64,000 nucleotides of DNA from Nocardioides luti (GCF_014212315.1 NZ_JACKXE010000001.1:2232001-2296000), one strand, 5' to 3'; numbered from the stretch's first letter, positions 45,861-53,943 are shown. Notes: generated by a model from the letters alone, not told the origin. Program-made: numbers and translations.

Positions 45861-47023
45861 GTGGGGCTGTTGCAGACGAGAGCGGGGCAGCGTCTCCTGA
45901 ACCGCTTGGCCGACCTGATGGAGGCCAACGCCGACGAGCTCGCCGCGGCCGATTCGCGGGACATGGGCAAGCCCCTGAACCTGTGCCACCACGACGTCGC
46001 ACGGGCAGCGCTCCACTCCGGCTTCTTCGCCGACCACGCCAAGATGGCGACCGCGGAGTCGTTCACGATGGACACCGGGCACCACGCCTACTCCAGCTTC
46101 GAACCGGCCAGCGTCGTCTTCGCGATCGCACCGTGGAACTTCCCGCTCATGCTCGAGTCCTGGAAGGTCGCCCCTGCCCTCGCCTGGGGCAACACCGTGG
46201 CGCTCAAGCCGGCCGAGGACGCACCTGCCAGCGCGACGGTGATGGCGCGGCTGGCGACCGAGGCAGGGTTGCCGGACGGTGTCTTCAACGTCGTGCACGG
46301 CTACGGCGCCGACTTGGTGGGGTCGGAGCTCACCGAGGACCCCCGGGTGGACCGGATCACCTTCACCGGCGAGACCGGGACCGGGAAGATCATCAGCCGG
46401 GCGGCCTCCGCGAACCTCACCCCCGTCTCGCTCGAGCTCGGCGGCAAGAACTGCAACCTCGTCTTCGCGGATGCCGACCTCGAGAACGCCGTCCACTAGT
46501 CGATCCAGTCGATCTTCCGCAATGCCGGGCAGATCTGGAGACCGACTTCGGACCGCTGGCCCCGAGGAGCACTTCCACAAGGTGAGGGGCTACATCGACA
46601 CGGTCGGTGAGTACGGCGGTCGCATACTCAGCGGCGGCGTCGGTGAGGGGTGGCAGGTCAAGCCGACCATCCTGGTCGACATGCCGCTGGACAGTCCGCA
46701 CGTGACGGAGGAGATCCTCGGACCGGTCGTGGTGATCCACCCGTTCGACACCGAGGACGAGGTGGTTGCGTGCGCTGGCCAACGAGAGCGACTACGGCCT
46801 CGACGCGCAGCTCTTCACCGAGAACCTCCACACAGCCCATCGCGTCTCTGCGCGACTCCAAGCCGGCACCGTCTGGGTCAACTGCTTCTTCATCCGGGAC
46901 CTGCGGGCCCCCTTCGGCGGGGTCGGGAGCTCCGGCGTGGGCCGCGAGGGCGGGCACTTCTCCCGTGAGTTCTTCACCGAGCCCAAGGCCGTGATCATGC
47001 AGATCAACGACCGCTCGGCCTGA
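45861..47023 (+). pseudogene. Decayed aldehyde dehydrogenase (hydroxymuconic-semialdehyde type)
   Basis: Fragments of one ALDH run through several frames. 45861-46499 encodes the N-terminal half (RLLNRLADLMEANADELAAADS, APWNFPLMLESWKVAPALAWGN, LELGGKNCNLVF) and ends at an in-frame TAG; translation resumes with RNAGQI, then about 45 codons including the catalytic Cys are deleted, and two frame changes follow (DFGPLAP, EEHFHKVRGYIDTVGEYGG; finally 46766-47023). The C-terminus VNCFFIRDLRAPFGGVGSSGVGREGG..FSREFFTEPKAVIMQI is typical of 2-hydroxymuconic-semialdehyde dehydrogenases of meta-cleavage pathways. It cannot be active. The true N-terminus is also missing. Confidence 0.88.
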
Positions 47024-47053
47024 CGGGCCGACCGGGCGCCGCCGTCTGGAAAC

Positions 47054-47099
47054 GCTTCAGGCCTCTCCCCCGCGCGTCCGCGGGTGAGAGGCCTGAAGC
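47054..47099 (+). terminator. Terminator at the island right end
   Basis: 14-bp perfect stem GCTTCAGGCCTCTC / GAGAGGCCTGAAGC with inner CGCG/CGCG pairing, 31 bp after the pseudogene stop and 4 bp before the att repeat. Confidence 0.8.
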
Positions 47100-47102
47100 A
47101 TC

Positions 47103-47150
47103 TGCGCGCCTGTAGGGATTCGAACCCCAAACCTTCTGATCCGTAGTCAG
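47103..47150 (-). repeat. Right att repeat inside tRNA-Arg(ACG)
   Basis: 48 bp identical to 26500-26547. This copy is the 3' two-thirds of the intact tRNA gene, so integration here restored the tRNA. Confidence 0.92.
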
Positions 47151-47177
47151 ATGCTCTATCCGTTGAGCTACAGGCGC
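47105..47177 (-). tRNA. tRNA-Arg(ACG)
   Basis: 73 bases, CCA not encoded. Acceptor GCGCCTG/CAGGCGC with G discriminator, D arm GCTC..GAGC, anticodon arm CTGACTACGGATCAG with anticodon ACG, and T arm GGGGTTCGAATCCC. It is the integration site of the island on its left. The 47178-47545 gap to pckG holds no other gene; a GGGGGTG/CACCCCC palindrome lies near 47370. Confidence 0.96.
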
Positions 47178-47545
47178 CCGTGGCCCGGCTTGCTTCGCAG
47201 CGCGCCGAACGACTGGTCGAGGATAGCGGACCGCACCGGCGATGCCGAAATCAGTGCCTCCCGGCCCGGGCGGAACACCCCTGCGGGTGGGGCTGTGACG
47301 ACGCACACCCACCGTTGAACGATCCAATAGGACGCCCCGGCGCGCCAGAGTAGCCTCAGCGCAACCTCGGGGGTGCCACCCCCGTTCGAGCACGGCCTCG
47401 AGCAACTTTCGGGGACTGCACACGTCGCCGCCAACGAAGCCGAGCGATCCACACACAACTCCACGACAGCTCCGTCGACACGCTCGACGGCTCGGCCCGC
47501 GGCCCACCCGGCAGCACCGTGAATGCGCGAGAGGGAACACGAACG

Positions 47546-49387
47546 ATGGCAGACGTTGACGCAGCACTGGACGCAGCAGGGGTCACCAACCCGCAGGTCC
47601 GCGAGTACGTCCACTACTACGCCGAGCTCACGGGCGCCGAGCGCATCGAGGTGGTCAGCGCCGCGGACGACGCACGCCTGATCCAGGAGGCGCTCGACGC
47701 GGGCGAGCTCGAGCCGGCCGGCGAGGGACGCTACTACTCCCGCAGCTACCACAAGGACACCGCGCGCTCCGAGGAGCGCACGATCGTGGCCACGAGCAAC
47801 CCCGAGGACAAGGGCGTCTACAACAACTGGCGCCCCGCCTCGGAGATGAAGCCGCTGCTCCACGACCGGATGCGCGGCGCGTCGGCGGGCAAGACGATGT
47901 ACGTCATCCCCTACCTGATGTCGCCCCCCGGCAACGAGCTGGCGCCCTGGGCCGCCGGCGTCGAGCTGACCGACACCCGCACCGTCGTGCTCCACATGAT
48001 CCGGATGTCCCGCGTCGGCGTCGAGTTCGTCAACGACCTCGAGGACCCCAACAGCTTCGTCCGCGCCGTGCACGTCACCGGCGACCTGGAGAACCTCGGC
48101 CAGGGCACCCCGGACGACCAGCGCTACTTCGTGACCGTCGCCGACGAGCGCACGATCCTGCACTTCGGGTCGTCGTACGGCGGCAACGCGCTGCTCGGCA
48201 AGATCGCCCACGGCCTGCGCCAGGCGGCGTACGACGGGTGGGCGTCGAAGAAGTTCCTCGCCGAGCAGTACATGCTCATCGGGATCCACGACAAGGAGAC
48301 CGACAAGACGTACCACATCTGCGGCGGCTTCCCGAGCGCCTCGGGCAAGACCAACCTGGCGATGATGCTGGCCCCCGACGCGCTCGGCGACCGCTACCAC
48401 GTCTCCTTCTACGGCGACGACATCGCGTGGCTGTGGGTCGACGAGAACGACGGCAAGCTCTACGGGATGAACCCGGAGTACGGCGTCTTCGGCGTCGCCA
48501 AGGACACCAACGAGGTCACCAACCCGACCGCGCTGCACTCCGTGGACGACGGCACCGGCACGATCTTCACGAACATCGCCTACAACCCGAAGACCCAGGA
48601 GGTCTGGTGGGAGGGCAAGACGCCCGAGCCGCCGGCCGACACCGACGGGTGGCTGGACTGGATGGGCTCGCCCATCGCGGACCGCAAGGACAGCGACACC
48701 TCGCCGTGGGCGCACCCGAACAGCCGCTTCACCACCACGCTCGACAACATCCCGAACATCGCGCCGGACTACAACGCCGCCAAGGGCGTCCCGATCGACG
48801 CGATCATCTTCGGCGGCCGCACCCGCGACCGTGAGCCGCTGATCCGCGCGATCACCGACCTCGCCGAGGGCGTGTACGACGGACTGACGCTCGGCGCCGA
48901 GGCCACGGCCGCGGCCGAGGGCGTCGAGGGCCAGCTGCGCTACGACCCCATGTCGAACCGCCCCTTCATGGCGTACGGCGAGGGCGACTACGCCGCGCAC
49001 TACCTCAAGATCGTGGGCGCCGCGAAGGACCAGCCGATCTTTGCCCACGTCAACTGGTTCCAGCGCGACCCGGAGGACGGCCACTTCCTGTGGCACGGCT
49101 ACCGCGACAACCTCCGCCCGCTCCTGTGGCTGCTCCAGCTCAAGAACGGCGAGGTCAAGGGTCGCCAGACCCCGGTCGGCATCATCCCGACCGAGGAGGA
49201 GCTGCAGCTCTCGGGCATGAGCACCACGCCCGAGGACCTGGAGACCATCCTGTCGATCGACGTGCCCCGCTGGCAGCAGGAGATGGGCTTCCGCGAGGAG
49301 CACCTCAAGCAGTTCGACCGGCTCCCGGAGGAGATCTGGGAGGCGCACCGCCGCGTCGCCGCCGCACTCGACGCCGACGAGGGCTGA
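47546..49387 (+). CDS. pckG: Phosphoenolpyruvate carboxykinase (GTP), divergent
   Basis: 613 residues, the usual length for the GTP type. The P-loop is GGFPSASGKTNLAMM and kinase-2 is FYGDDIAWLW; VYNNWRPASEM and AYGEGDYAAHYLKIVG near the C-terminus fit the family. In well-studied GTP enzymes the P-loop has a reactive Cys (ACGKTN); here it is Ser266. The nucleotide and substrate loops also differ (FGVAKDTNEVTN; GGRTRDREPL). It makes phosphoenolpyruvate from oxaloacetate for gluconeogenesis. ATG 47546 has GAGAGGGAA upstream; GTG 47519 would add nine residues. Confidence 0.88.
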   Translation: MADVDAALDAAGVTNPQVREYVHYYAELTGAERIEVVSAADDARLIQEALDAGELEPAGEGRYYSRSYHKDTARSEERTIVATSNPEDKGVYNNWRPASEMKPLLHDRMRGASAGKTMYVIPYLMSPPGNELAPWAAGVELTDTRTVVLHMIRMSRVGVEFVNDLEDPNSFVRAVHVTGDLENLGQGTPDDQRYFVTVADERTILHFGSSYGGNALLGKIAHGLRQAAYDGWASKKFLAEQYMLIGIHDKETDKTYHICGGFPSASGKTNLAMMLAPDALGDRYHVSFYGDDIAWLWVDENDGKLYGMNPEYGVFGVAKDTNEVTNPTALHSVDDGTGTIFTNIAYNPKTQEVWWEGKTPEPPADTDGWLDWMGSPIADRKDSDTSPWAHPNSRFTTTLDNIPNIAPDYNAAKGVPIDAIIFGGRTRDREPLIRAITDLAEGVYDGLTLGAEATAAAEGVEGQLRYDPMSNRPFMAYGEGDYAAHYLKIVGAAKDQPIFAHVNWFQRDPEDGHFLWHGYRDNLRPLLWLLQLKNGEVKGRQTPVGIIPTEEELQLSGMSTTPEDLETILSIDVPRWQQEMGFREEHLKQFDRLPEEIWEAHRRVAAALDADEG

Positions 49388-49412
49388 GCGACCCGCCCAC
49401 CACGCAGCAACG

Positions 49413-49443
49413 AAGGCCCGTCCGACACCGTCGGACGGGCCTT
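49413..49443 (+). terminator. Terminator of pckG
   Basis: 14-bp perfect stem AAGGCCCGTCCGAC / GTCGGACGGGCCTT with loop ACC, followed by CTTCT. Confidence 0.88.
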
Positions 49444-49512
49444 CTGCGCGCCTGGCGTGTGGAATCATCTGCCACGACATCGACTCGGGGTGGTCGGGAG
49501 GAGAACGCACGC

Positions 49513-50523
49513 GTGGACACCTACGGTCCGGACGACCGTGCCCTGTTCGAGACGGTGGCGACGACGCTCTACGAGGAGATCGTCGCCGCGGGTGAGCTCT
49601 CGGCGACCGACCCCCGCATCGTCCCCGGCGGCGAGCTGGAGCGGGCCTTCGCGCTCCTCGTCGAGGTCGGGCTGGTCACCGCCGGCGCCGCGCCCGAGAC
49701 CTTCACCCCCGTGGACCCGACGAGCGTCCAGTCCCGCGTGGTCGCGCCGCTCGGCCAGGAGGGCGCCCGCCTGATCGATGAGTCCTCGCAGTGGGCGCGC
49801 GCCTTCGGCAACCTCGCGCACGCGTGGCGCCGGGCGCCGCAGACCACCGAGCGAGGCCCGTTCACCTACATCCGCAACGAGGGCATCGACCCCTTCATCG
49901 CCGGGCTGGTGTCCGACTGCGAGGAGGAGATGCTGACCGCCCAGCCCCAGGCCGGGCGTGACCCGCGCACCCTCGCCGCGGCCGCGCTGCGCGACACCGC
50001 GATGCTGGAGCGCGGGACGAAGATGCGTACGCTCTACCAGCACAGCGCGCGCCGTTCGGCAGTCACCCACAAGTACGTCACCGCCGTCACCGAGCGCGGC
50101 GCCGAGGTCCGCACCCTCGACGAGTTCTTCAACCGGATGATCGTCATCGACCGCCGGGTCGCGGTCATCCCGGCGCAGGAGGACCTCAAGTCGGCCATCG
50201 CCATCCGCGAGCCGTCGGTCGTGGAGTACCTCGTCGACATCTTCGAGCGCACCTGGGAGCGGGCCCGCCCGTTCACGAACCGCGAGACCTCGATGATGAA
50301 GGACATCGCCGCCGAGCAGCGCGCGATGACGATCCGGATGCTCATCGAGGGCCACGCGGACCCGGTCAGCGCGAAGCGCCTCGGCGTCAGCCCGCGGACG
50401 TACGCCGGCTACGTGGCCGACCTCAAGGAGGAGTACGAGTCGGAGACGCGCTTCCAGCTCGGCTACACGATGGGCAGCCAGGGCGTCTCGGGCAACGAGC
50501 AGCCGCCGCCCGACGAGGACTGA
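49513..50523 (+). CDS. TrmB/LuxR-type transcriptional regulator
   Basis: 336 residues from GTG 49513 (GGGAGGAG site). N-terminal winged-helix-like region (1-55, FETVATTLYEEIVAAGEL). The middle (~155-235) resembles the phospholipase-D-like/TrmB sensor fold (LERGTKMRTLYQHSAR, VTERGAEVRTLDEFFNRMIVIDRRVAVIP). The C-terminal LuxR-type HTH (~275-320) is AEQRAMTIRMLIEGHADPVSAKRLGVSPRTYAGYVADL. No kinase or transporter partner is nearby. Its neighbour is the tiny secreted-peptide gene at 50741-50875, so it may sense or control that peptide (inference). Confidence 0.75.
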   Translation: MDTYGPDDRALFETVATTLYEEIVAAGELSATDPRIVPGGELERAFALLVEVGLVTAGAAPETFTPVDPTSVQSRVVAPLGQEGARLIDESSQWARAFGNLAHAWRRAPQTTERGPFTYIRNEGIDPFIAGLVSDCEEEMLTAQPQAGRDPRTLAAAALRDTAMLERGTKMRTLYQHSARRSAVTHKYVTAVTERGAEVRTLDEFFNRMIVIDRRVAVIPAQEDLKSAIAIREPSVVEYLVDIFERTWERARPFTNRETSMMKDIAAEQRAMTIRMLIEGHADPVSAKRLGVSPRTYAGYVADLKEEYESETRFQLGYTMGSQGVSGNEQPPPDED

Positions 50524-50601
50524 GCGCGCCGGACCGACCCGGCGCTGCCGGCGGGCCGGCTGCAGGAACCTGCAGGCGGAGCCTGGCGGAGGCGAAACAT
50601 T

Positions 50602-50637
50602 CACGAGGGCAGCGACCTGGCGGTCACTGCCCTCGTG
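50602..50637. terminator. Bidirectional terminator
   Basis: 11-bp stem CACGAGGGCAG / CTGCCCTCGTG plus inner GACC/GGTC, between the regulator gene (+) and the peptide gene (-). The 50524-50740 gap contains no further gene. Confidence 0.8.
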
Positions 50638-50640
50638 TGA

Positions 50641-50707
50641 TTGAGACGGGCCGGGGGGTGGCACTGGGACCGGACAATGTGGGGGGGTGGTCGGGTCCCC
50701 GTCTCAA
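50641..50707 (-). repeat. Inverted repeat just 3' of the peptide gene
   Basis: TTGAGACGGG (50641-50650) pairs with CCCGTCTCAA (50698-50707) across 47 bases that include a competing GGGACC/GGTCCC stem and G-tracts. On the peptide transcript this begins 33 bases after the stop codon and could be a stability or regulatory element. Confidence 0.55.
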
Positions 50708-50740
50708 GCTCTCTTCAGTTGGTGCAGGCGTGGCGCTGGG

Positions 50741-50875
50741 TCAGCGACCGACGCGCACGCAGCCGCCGCAGCCCCAGCTGCTGTCCAACGCCTGCGCAGG
50801 CGCGGAGATGCCGAGGAGGCCGAGGCTCAGTCCGGTGGCGGCCAGCGCGATGGCCACCTTGCGTCCAATGTTCAT
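50741..50875 (-). CDS. Secreted 44-residue peptide with DSSWGCGGC core
   Basis: ATG 50875 to TGA 50741, ribosome site AAGGTGG six bases upstream. Sequence order: MNIGRKVAIALAATG (basic start then hydrophobic), LSLGLLGISAPAQA (end of signal peptide, AQA cleavage motif after residue 29), then the mature LDSSWGCGGCVRVGR. The mature 15-mer has two Cys three residues apart, one Trp, and a basic tail. This is too orderly for chance: signal peptide, SPase I site and ribosome site coincide. It lies convergent to the TrmB/LuxR-type regulator. Possible roles: signalling peptide, bacteriocin-like or post-translationally modified peptide, or metal-binding peptide; none is shown. Confidence 0.72.
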   Translation of the reverse strand: MNIGRKVAIALAATGLSLGLLGISAPAQALDSSWGCGGCVRVGR

Positions 50876-51070
50876 GATGGTCCCACCTTCGTTGTCCTAG
50901 ACCCACGGAAAGGTCTCTACGAGGAGTGTGGGCGAGTTCCGGAAGAACTGCGCCCGCTTTGTTGGCTCATAAATCTGCATTGCACAATCCTGCAGTCCTG
51001 CTGCCGGACGGACGTCTCCGGAAAACGGACGGTCCCTCCCGAAAACTCTCCCGGGAGGGACCGACGCTGG

Positions 51071-51161
51071 CGGAGGCGGAGGGATTTGAACCCTCGATGG
51101 GGTTGTAGCCCCAAACCCGCTTAGCAGGCGGGCGCCATAGACCGGACTAGGCGACGCCTCC
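51071..51161 (-). tRNA. tRNA-Ser(GCT)
   Basis: 91 bases with the long variable arm of class II tRNAs. Acceptor GGAGGCG/CGCCTCC, anticodon stem CCCGC..GCGGG with GCT, and T arm GAGGGTTCAAATCCCTC. Upstream (50876-51070) is the peptide promoter region with no other gene. Confidence 0.95.
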
Positions 51162-51266
51162 CCGACAGCGGACACAGGTTACAAGGCCACCCGGGTCGCG
51201 CACGAATCAGGGTTCGACACGCCGGAGCCGGCCCGAACGGGTGGGTCCGGGCCGTGGGCCGGCGGT

Positions 51267-51728
51267 TCAGAGCGGGGTCAGGCCCTGGCCGTGCTGCAGG
51301 TGGGCCTGCAGGTCGCGCACGAAGTCCTCGCGGTCGGCGGCGAGGGCCGCGACCGGGATCGTCGTGGTGCGGCCGTCGACCAGCGTCAGCACCACGCACG
51401 GGATCCCGTGGGGAGTGCCGGTCGAGGCGTCCTCGACGTCCTTCCAGGCGGCCCCGCTCACGCCCGCGCCCCGGATCAGGCGCACCCGGTAGCCGGCCTC
51501 GTCCAGGCGGACGACGTACGCCCGGCGCGTCAGGAGGTAGCCGGTGCCGAACACCCCGACCAGGCCGAGCAGCACCGTCACGACCAGCACGTCGGGCGGC
51601 AGGTGCAGCAGCGCGACCACCGCGGTGACCGCGAACAGCAGCACCGCGAGCACGACCAGCAGCAACCCCATCAGCCGGGCGTTCATCGACGGGGAGAGCC
51701 GATAGTCGGACGGGGTGGGGACAGCCAT
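51267..51728 (-). CDS. Membrane protein with PH-like (bPH2) domain
   Basis: 153 residues. Two transmembrane helices close together (~22-45 and ~48-68), then RRAYVVRLDEAGYRVRLIRGAG, WKDVEDASTG, CVVLTLVDGRTTTIPVAALAADREDFVRDLQAHL, a compact beta-rich part like bacterial PH domains that hug the membrane. Function unknown. ATG 51728 has no clear ribosome site. Isolated gene. Confidence 0.65.
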   Translation of the reverse strand: MAVPTPSDYRLSPSMNARLMGLLLVVLAVLLFAVTAVVALLHLPPDVLVVTVLLGLVGVFGTGYLLTRRAYVVRLDEAGYRVRLIRGAGVSGAAWKDVEDASTGTPHGIPCVVLTLVDGRTTTIPVAALAADREDFVRDLQAHLQHGQGLTPL

Positions 51729-51837
51729 GCAGATGATTGAACAAGACACCGGATTGGGGCGCCAATCGGGCTTGTCGCCGGGGCTCCCGCGGGGTCATGC
51801 TCGAAGGCCCACCCCACCCGGGATGCCGGAGGTTGCC

Positions 51838-52233
51838 ATGACCGCGACGCCGTCGAGGAGCACCACGGGGATGCCCGGCGCCCTGCACGCCCTGGCCCTG
51901 GTCCTGGACGCGTCGCCGACCGCCGGGGTCCCGCTCGGCAACTGGCGCTGGGTGGTGCGCCAGCGGCTGGCCGTGCTGCGCGACCTGCTCGTCGTCGAGG
52001 GCGAGCATCCCGAGGACGGCTGGCTGGCCGCGCGCGGCGGCGCCGCGCTCCGCGAGCGCAACACGCTGCTGACCCGGATGAGCCGCCTGGCGCCCCGCGT
52101 CCTCGAGGACCCCGACCTCGGGGCGGTGCGCGCCGACCTGCGTCGGCTGCTGCTCGACGTGACGCACCACGTGCAGCGCCTGCACGACCTGGCGTACGAC
52201 GCCGTCGAGCTCGAGCTGGGCGGCTCGGAGTAG
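51838..52233 (+). CDS. Hypothetical helical protein
   Basis: 131 residues, mostly alpha-helical and rich in Leu, Arg and Val; no membrane segment or known motif. One Trp-rich turn (GVPLGNWRWVVRQRLAVLRDLL) and a C-terminal helix DVTHHVQRLHDLAYDAVELEL. ATG 51838 has a GGAGG site. Stands alone between the PH-like gene and tRNA-Ser. Confidence 0.65.
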   Translation: MTATPSRSTTGMPGALHALALVLDASPTAGVPLGNWRWVVRQRLAVLRDLLVVEGEHPEDGWLAARGGAALRERNTLLTRMSRLAPRVLEDPDLGAVRADLRRLLLDVTHHVQRLHDLAYDAVELELGGSE

Positions 52234-52305
52234 CCGCACCGGCCGCGAGGAGACGTGGGCGGCCAGCGAATACACTGCGTCCGTGCTCGCCCCACGGGGC
52301 GACAC

Positions 52306-52390
52306 GGAGGGGTGCCGGAGCGGCCGATCGGAACCGCCTTGAAAGCGGTCGTAGGGAGACCTACCGCGGGTTCGAATCCCGCCCCCTCTG
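52306..52390 (+). tRNA. tRNA-Ser(TGA)
   Basis: 85 bases with long variable arm (GTAGGGAGACCTAC). Acceptor GGAGGGG with CCCCTCT (one G-U), anticodon arm ACCGCCTTGAAAGCGGT with anticodon TGA, and T arm GCGGGTTCGAATCCCGC. Confidence 0.95.
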
Positions 52391-52496
52391 CTGACGGGTC
52401 GCACGACTCCGACGCCGGATCTCGCGGCTTCTCCGCGATCATTAGGAATACTAGCTGCTACTTATCTTTCTACAAGTATGGGCTAGCATTCGCTAG

Positions 52497-53678
52497 GTGA
52501 GAGCGGCACTCAACCCCTTCAGCCCCGGCTCCGGGCTCCGCCCTCCTGCCCTCGTGGGACGCGACACAGAGCTGGAGGCCCTCGACGTACTGATCGAACG
52601 AACGCGCAACGGCCTGGACGGACGAGGCATCATCCTCAGCGGCCTCCGAGGCGTGGGCAAGACCGTGCTGCTGAACGAGATGCGCTTTCGTGCCGAGGAC
52701 GCGGGTTGGTTCGCGGTCAATCTCGAAGCCCGTCCCGACAACGCTGGAGCGCAGAACGCCCGGCGCATCCTGGCACGCGAGATCACCACGCAGGCACGTC
52801 AACTCAGCCGCCGCAAGGCGATCAGTGACCGGGTTCGCACCGCTTTGCAGTCAGTGACCGCGTTCAACGTGAAGATCGGCGCTGCCGGAATCGACCTCGG
52901 CGTCGAGATCGAACCCGGTCGAGCCGACTCCGGTGACATCGAGATCGACCTTCCCGAGCTCGTCCACGACCTCTGCGCGGCGCTGCAGGAAGAAGGCAAC
53001 GCCTTCGGGCTCTTCATCGACGAACTTCAAGACCTCGACCCCCTACTGCTCCGTGCCCTCCTCGTGACTCAACATCAAGCCGGGCAACGTGGCTGGCCCT
53101 TCTTCCTCGTCGGCGCCGGACTGCCCCATCTGCCGGGCATCCTCGCTGAGACCCGCTCCTACGCCGAGCGCCTCTGCGACTACCGCACGATCGCGCGGCT
53201 TCCCGACCCGGAAGCGCGCGCAGCCTTGGAAGATCCGGTCGCCAAGCACGACGTGTCCTTCGACCCAACCGCCTTGCAGCTGCTCCTCGATGCCTCAGGC
53301 GGCTACCCCTACTTCTTGCAGGAGTACGGTCGATCGGCCTGGGAAGTCGCGGCAGGACCAGTCATCACCCTCGGCGATGCCCAGGCCAGCGCCGTCATCG
53401 GCCTCGAACGCCTTGATGCCGGATTCTTCCGCTCACGATGGAACCGAGCCACCCCCGCCGAACGCCGACTGCTCGTCGCTATGGCCGAAGACGGCTTCGG
53501 GCCCTCCGCCTCCAGTGAGATCGCCCGCCGGATGGACCTCAAGCCGAACAGCCTTGGTCCTTACCGCGCCAACCTCATCAGCAAGGGCCTCGTCTACGCC
53601 CCGGACCACGGACAGCTGGCCTACACCGTCCCCGGCATGGACGCCTACGTGCGCCGCCATCGCGAAGACCTCACCTAG
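52497..53678 (+). CDS. Lone AAA/STAND-like ATPase
   Basis: 393 residues. VGRDTELEALDVLIERTR, Walker A LSGLRGVGKTVLLNEM (~47-62), Walker B GLFIDELQDLDPLLLRAL (~161-178), sensor FFLVGAGLPHLPG, and a C-terminal winged helix (AERRLLVAMAEDGFGP, EIARRMDLKPNSLGPYRANLISKGLVY). This layout fits Orc1/Cdc6-like and related AAA ATPases of unknown target. GTG 52497 directly follows a TAGCAT box, so probably leaderless. It sits right behind tRNA-Ser(TGA), after an unusually AT-rich stretch (52440-52495), and its codon use seems less GC-biased than its neighbours, all signs of lateral arrival. No repeat of the tRNA end was found after the gene. Confidence 0.82.
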   Translation: MRAALNPFSPGSGLRPPALVGRDTELEALDVLIERTRNGLDGRGIILSGLRGVGKTVLLNEMRFRAEDAGWFAVNLEARPDNAGAQNARRILAREITTQARQLSRRKAISDRVRTALQSVTAFNVKIGAAGIDLGVEIEPGRADSGDIEIDLPELVHDLCAALQEEGNAFGLFIDELQDLDPLLLRALLVTQHQAGQRGWPFFLVGAGLPHLPGILAETRSYAERLCDYRTIARLPDPEARAALEDPVAKHDVSFDPTALQLLLDASGGYPYFLQEYGRSAWEVAAGPVITLGDAQASAVIGLERLDAGFFRSRWNRATPAERRLLVAMAEDGFGPSASSEIARRMDLKPNSLGPYRANLISKGLVYAPDHGQLAYTVPGMDAYVRRHREDLT

Positions 53679-53683
53679 GGGCC

Positions 53684-53705
53684 GCCCTCCGACGACGGAG
53701 AGGGC
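53684..53705. terminator. Hairpin between convergent genes
   Basis: GCCCTCCG / CGGAGAGGGC with a two-base bulge and a 4-base loop, between the AAA ATPase (+) and the carrier protein (-). Confidence 0.55.
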
Positions 53706-53712
53706 TCCGGGC

Positions 53713-53943
53713 TCAGCCGGTGAGCTCGACGAGCACGTCGCCCTCCTGGACGACGTCGCCGGACGCGACCTTGACGGCGCGGACCGTGCCGGGGTGCTCG
53801 GCGATGACGGGGATCTCCATCTTCATCGACTCGAGCAGCACCACGGTGTCACCCGCCGCGACGGCGTCCCCCGGGGCCACGGCCACGCTCAGGACGTTCG
53901 CCACCATCTCGGCGACGATCTCGTTCACCAGTTCACGGGCCAT
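53713..53943 (-). CDS. Biotin carboxyl carrier-type protein, free-standing
   Basis: 76 residues, just a biotinyl/lipoyl domain. ESMKMEIPV with Lys41 is the biotinylation motif and APGDAVAAGDTVVLLESMKME / VASGDVVQEGDVLVEL are the flanking strands. In actinobacteria such small carriers serve acyl-CoA carboxylases whose other subunits lie elsewhere; none is in this window. MARE start agrees with a compact domain. Confidence 0.9.
   Translation of the reverse strand: MARELVNEIVAEMVANVLSVAVAPGDAVAAGDTVVLLESMKMEIPVIAEHPGTVRAVKVASGDVVQEGDVLVELTG

Larger units (their letters stand above)
26548..47102. mobile_element. Genomic island inserted at tRNA-Arg, catabolic cargo
   Basis: Bounded by the 48-bp direct repeats at 26500-26547 and 47103-47150; the distance between repeats is 20,603 bp. 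The cargo is about 20 genes for uptake and breakdown of an organic acid or ring compound, most sharing one operator motif. GC and third-codon bias look lower than in the flanks. No integrase, excisionase or transposase is recognisable inside, so the element is either decayed, mobilised in trans, or was only the end of a larger event. Removing it would rejoin TetR, its terminator, a complete tRNA-Arg and pckG. Confidence 0.8.

Noticed and set aside
53600..53712. att-like copy of the tRNA-Ser(TGA) 3' end after the AAA ATPase
   Set aside because: Searched by eye for the CGAATCCCGCCCCCTCT end; no match, so insertion by tRNA recombination is not supported.
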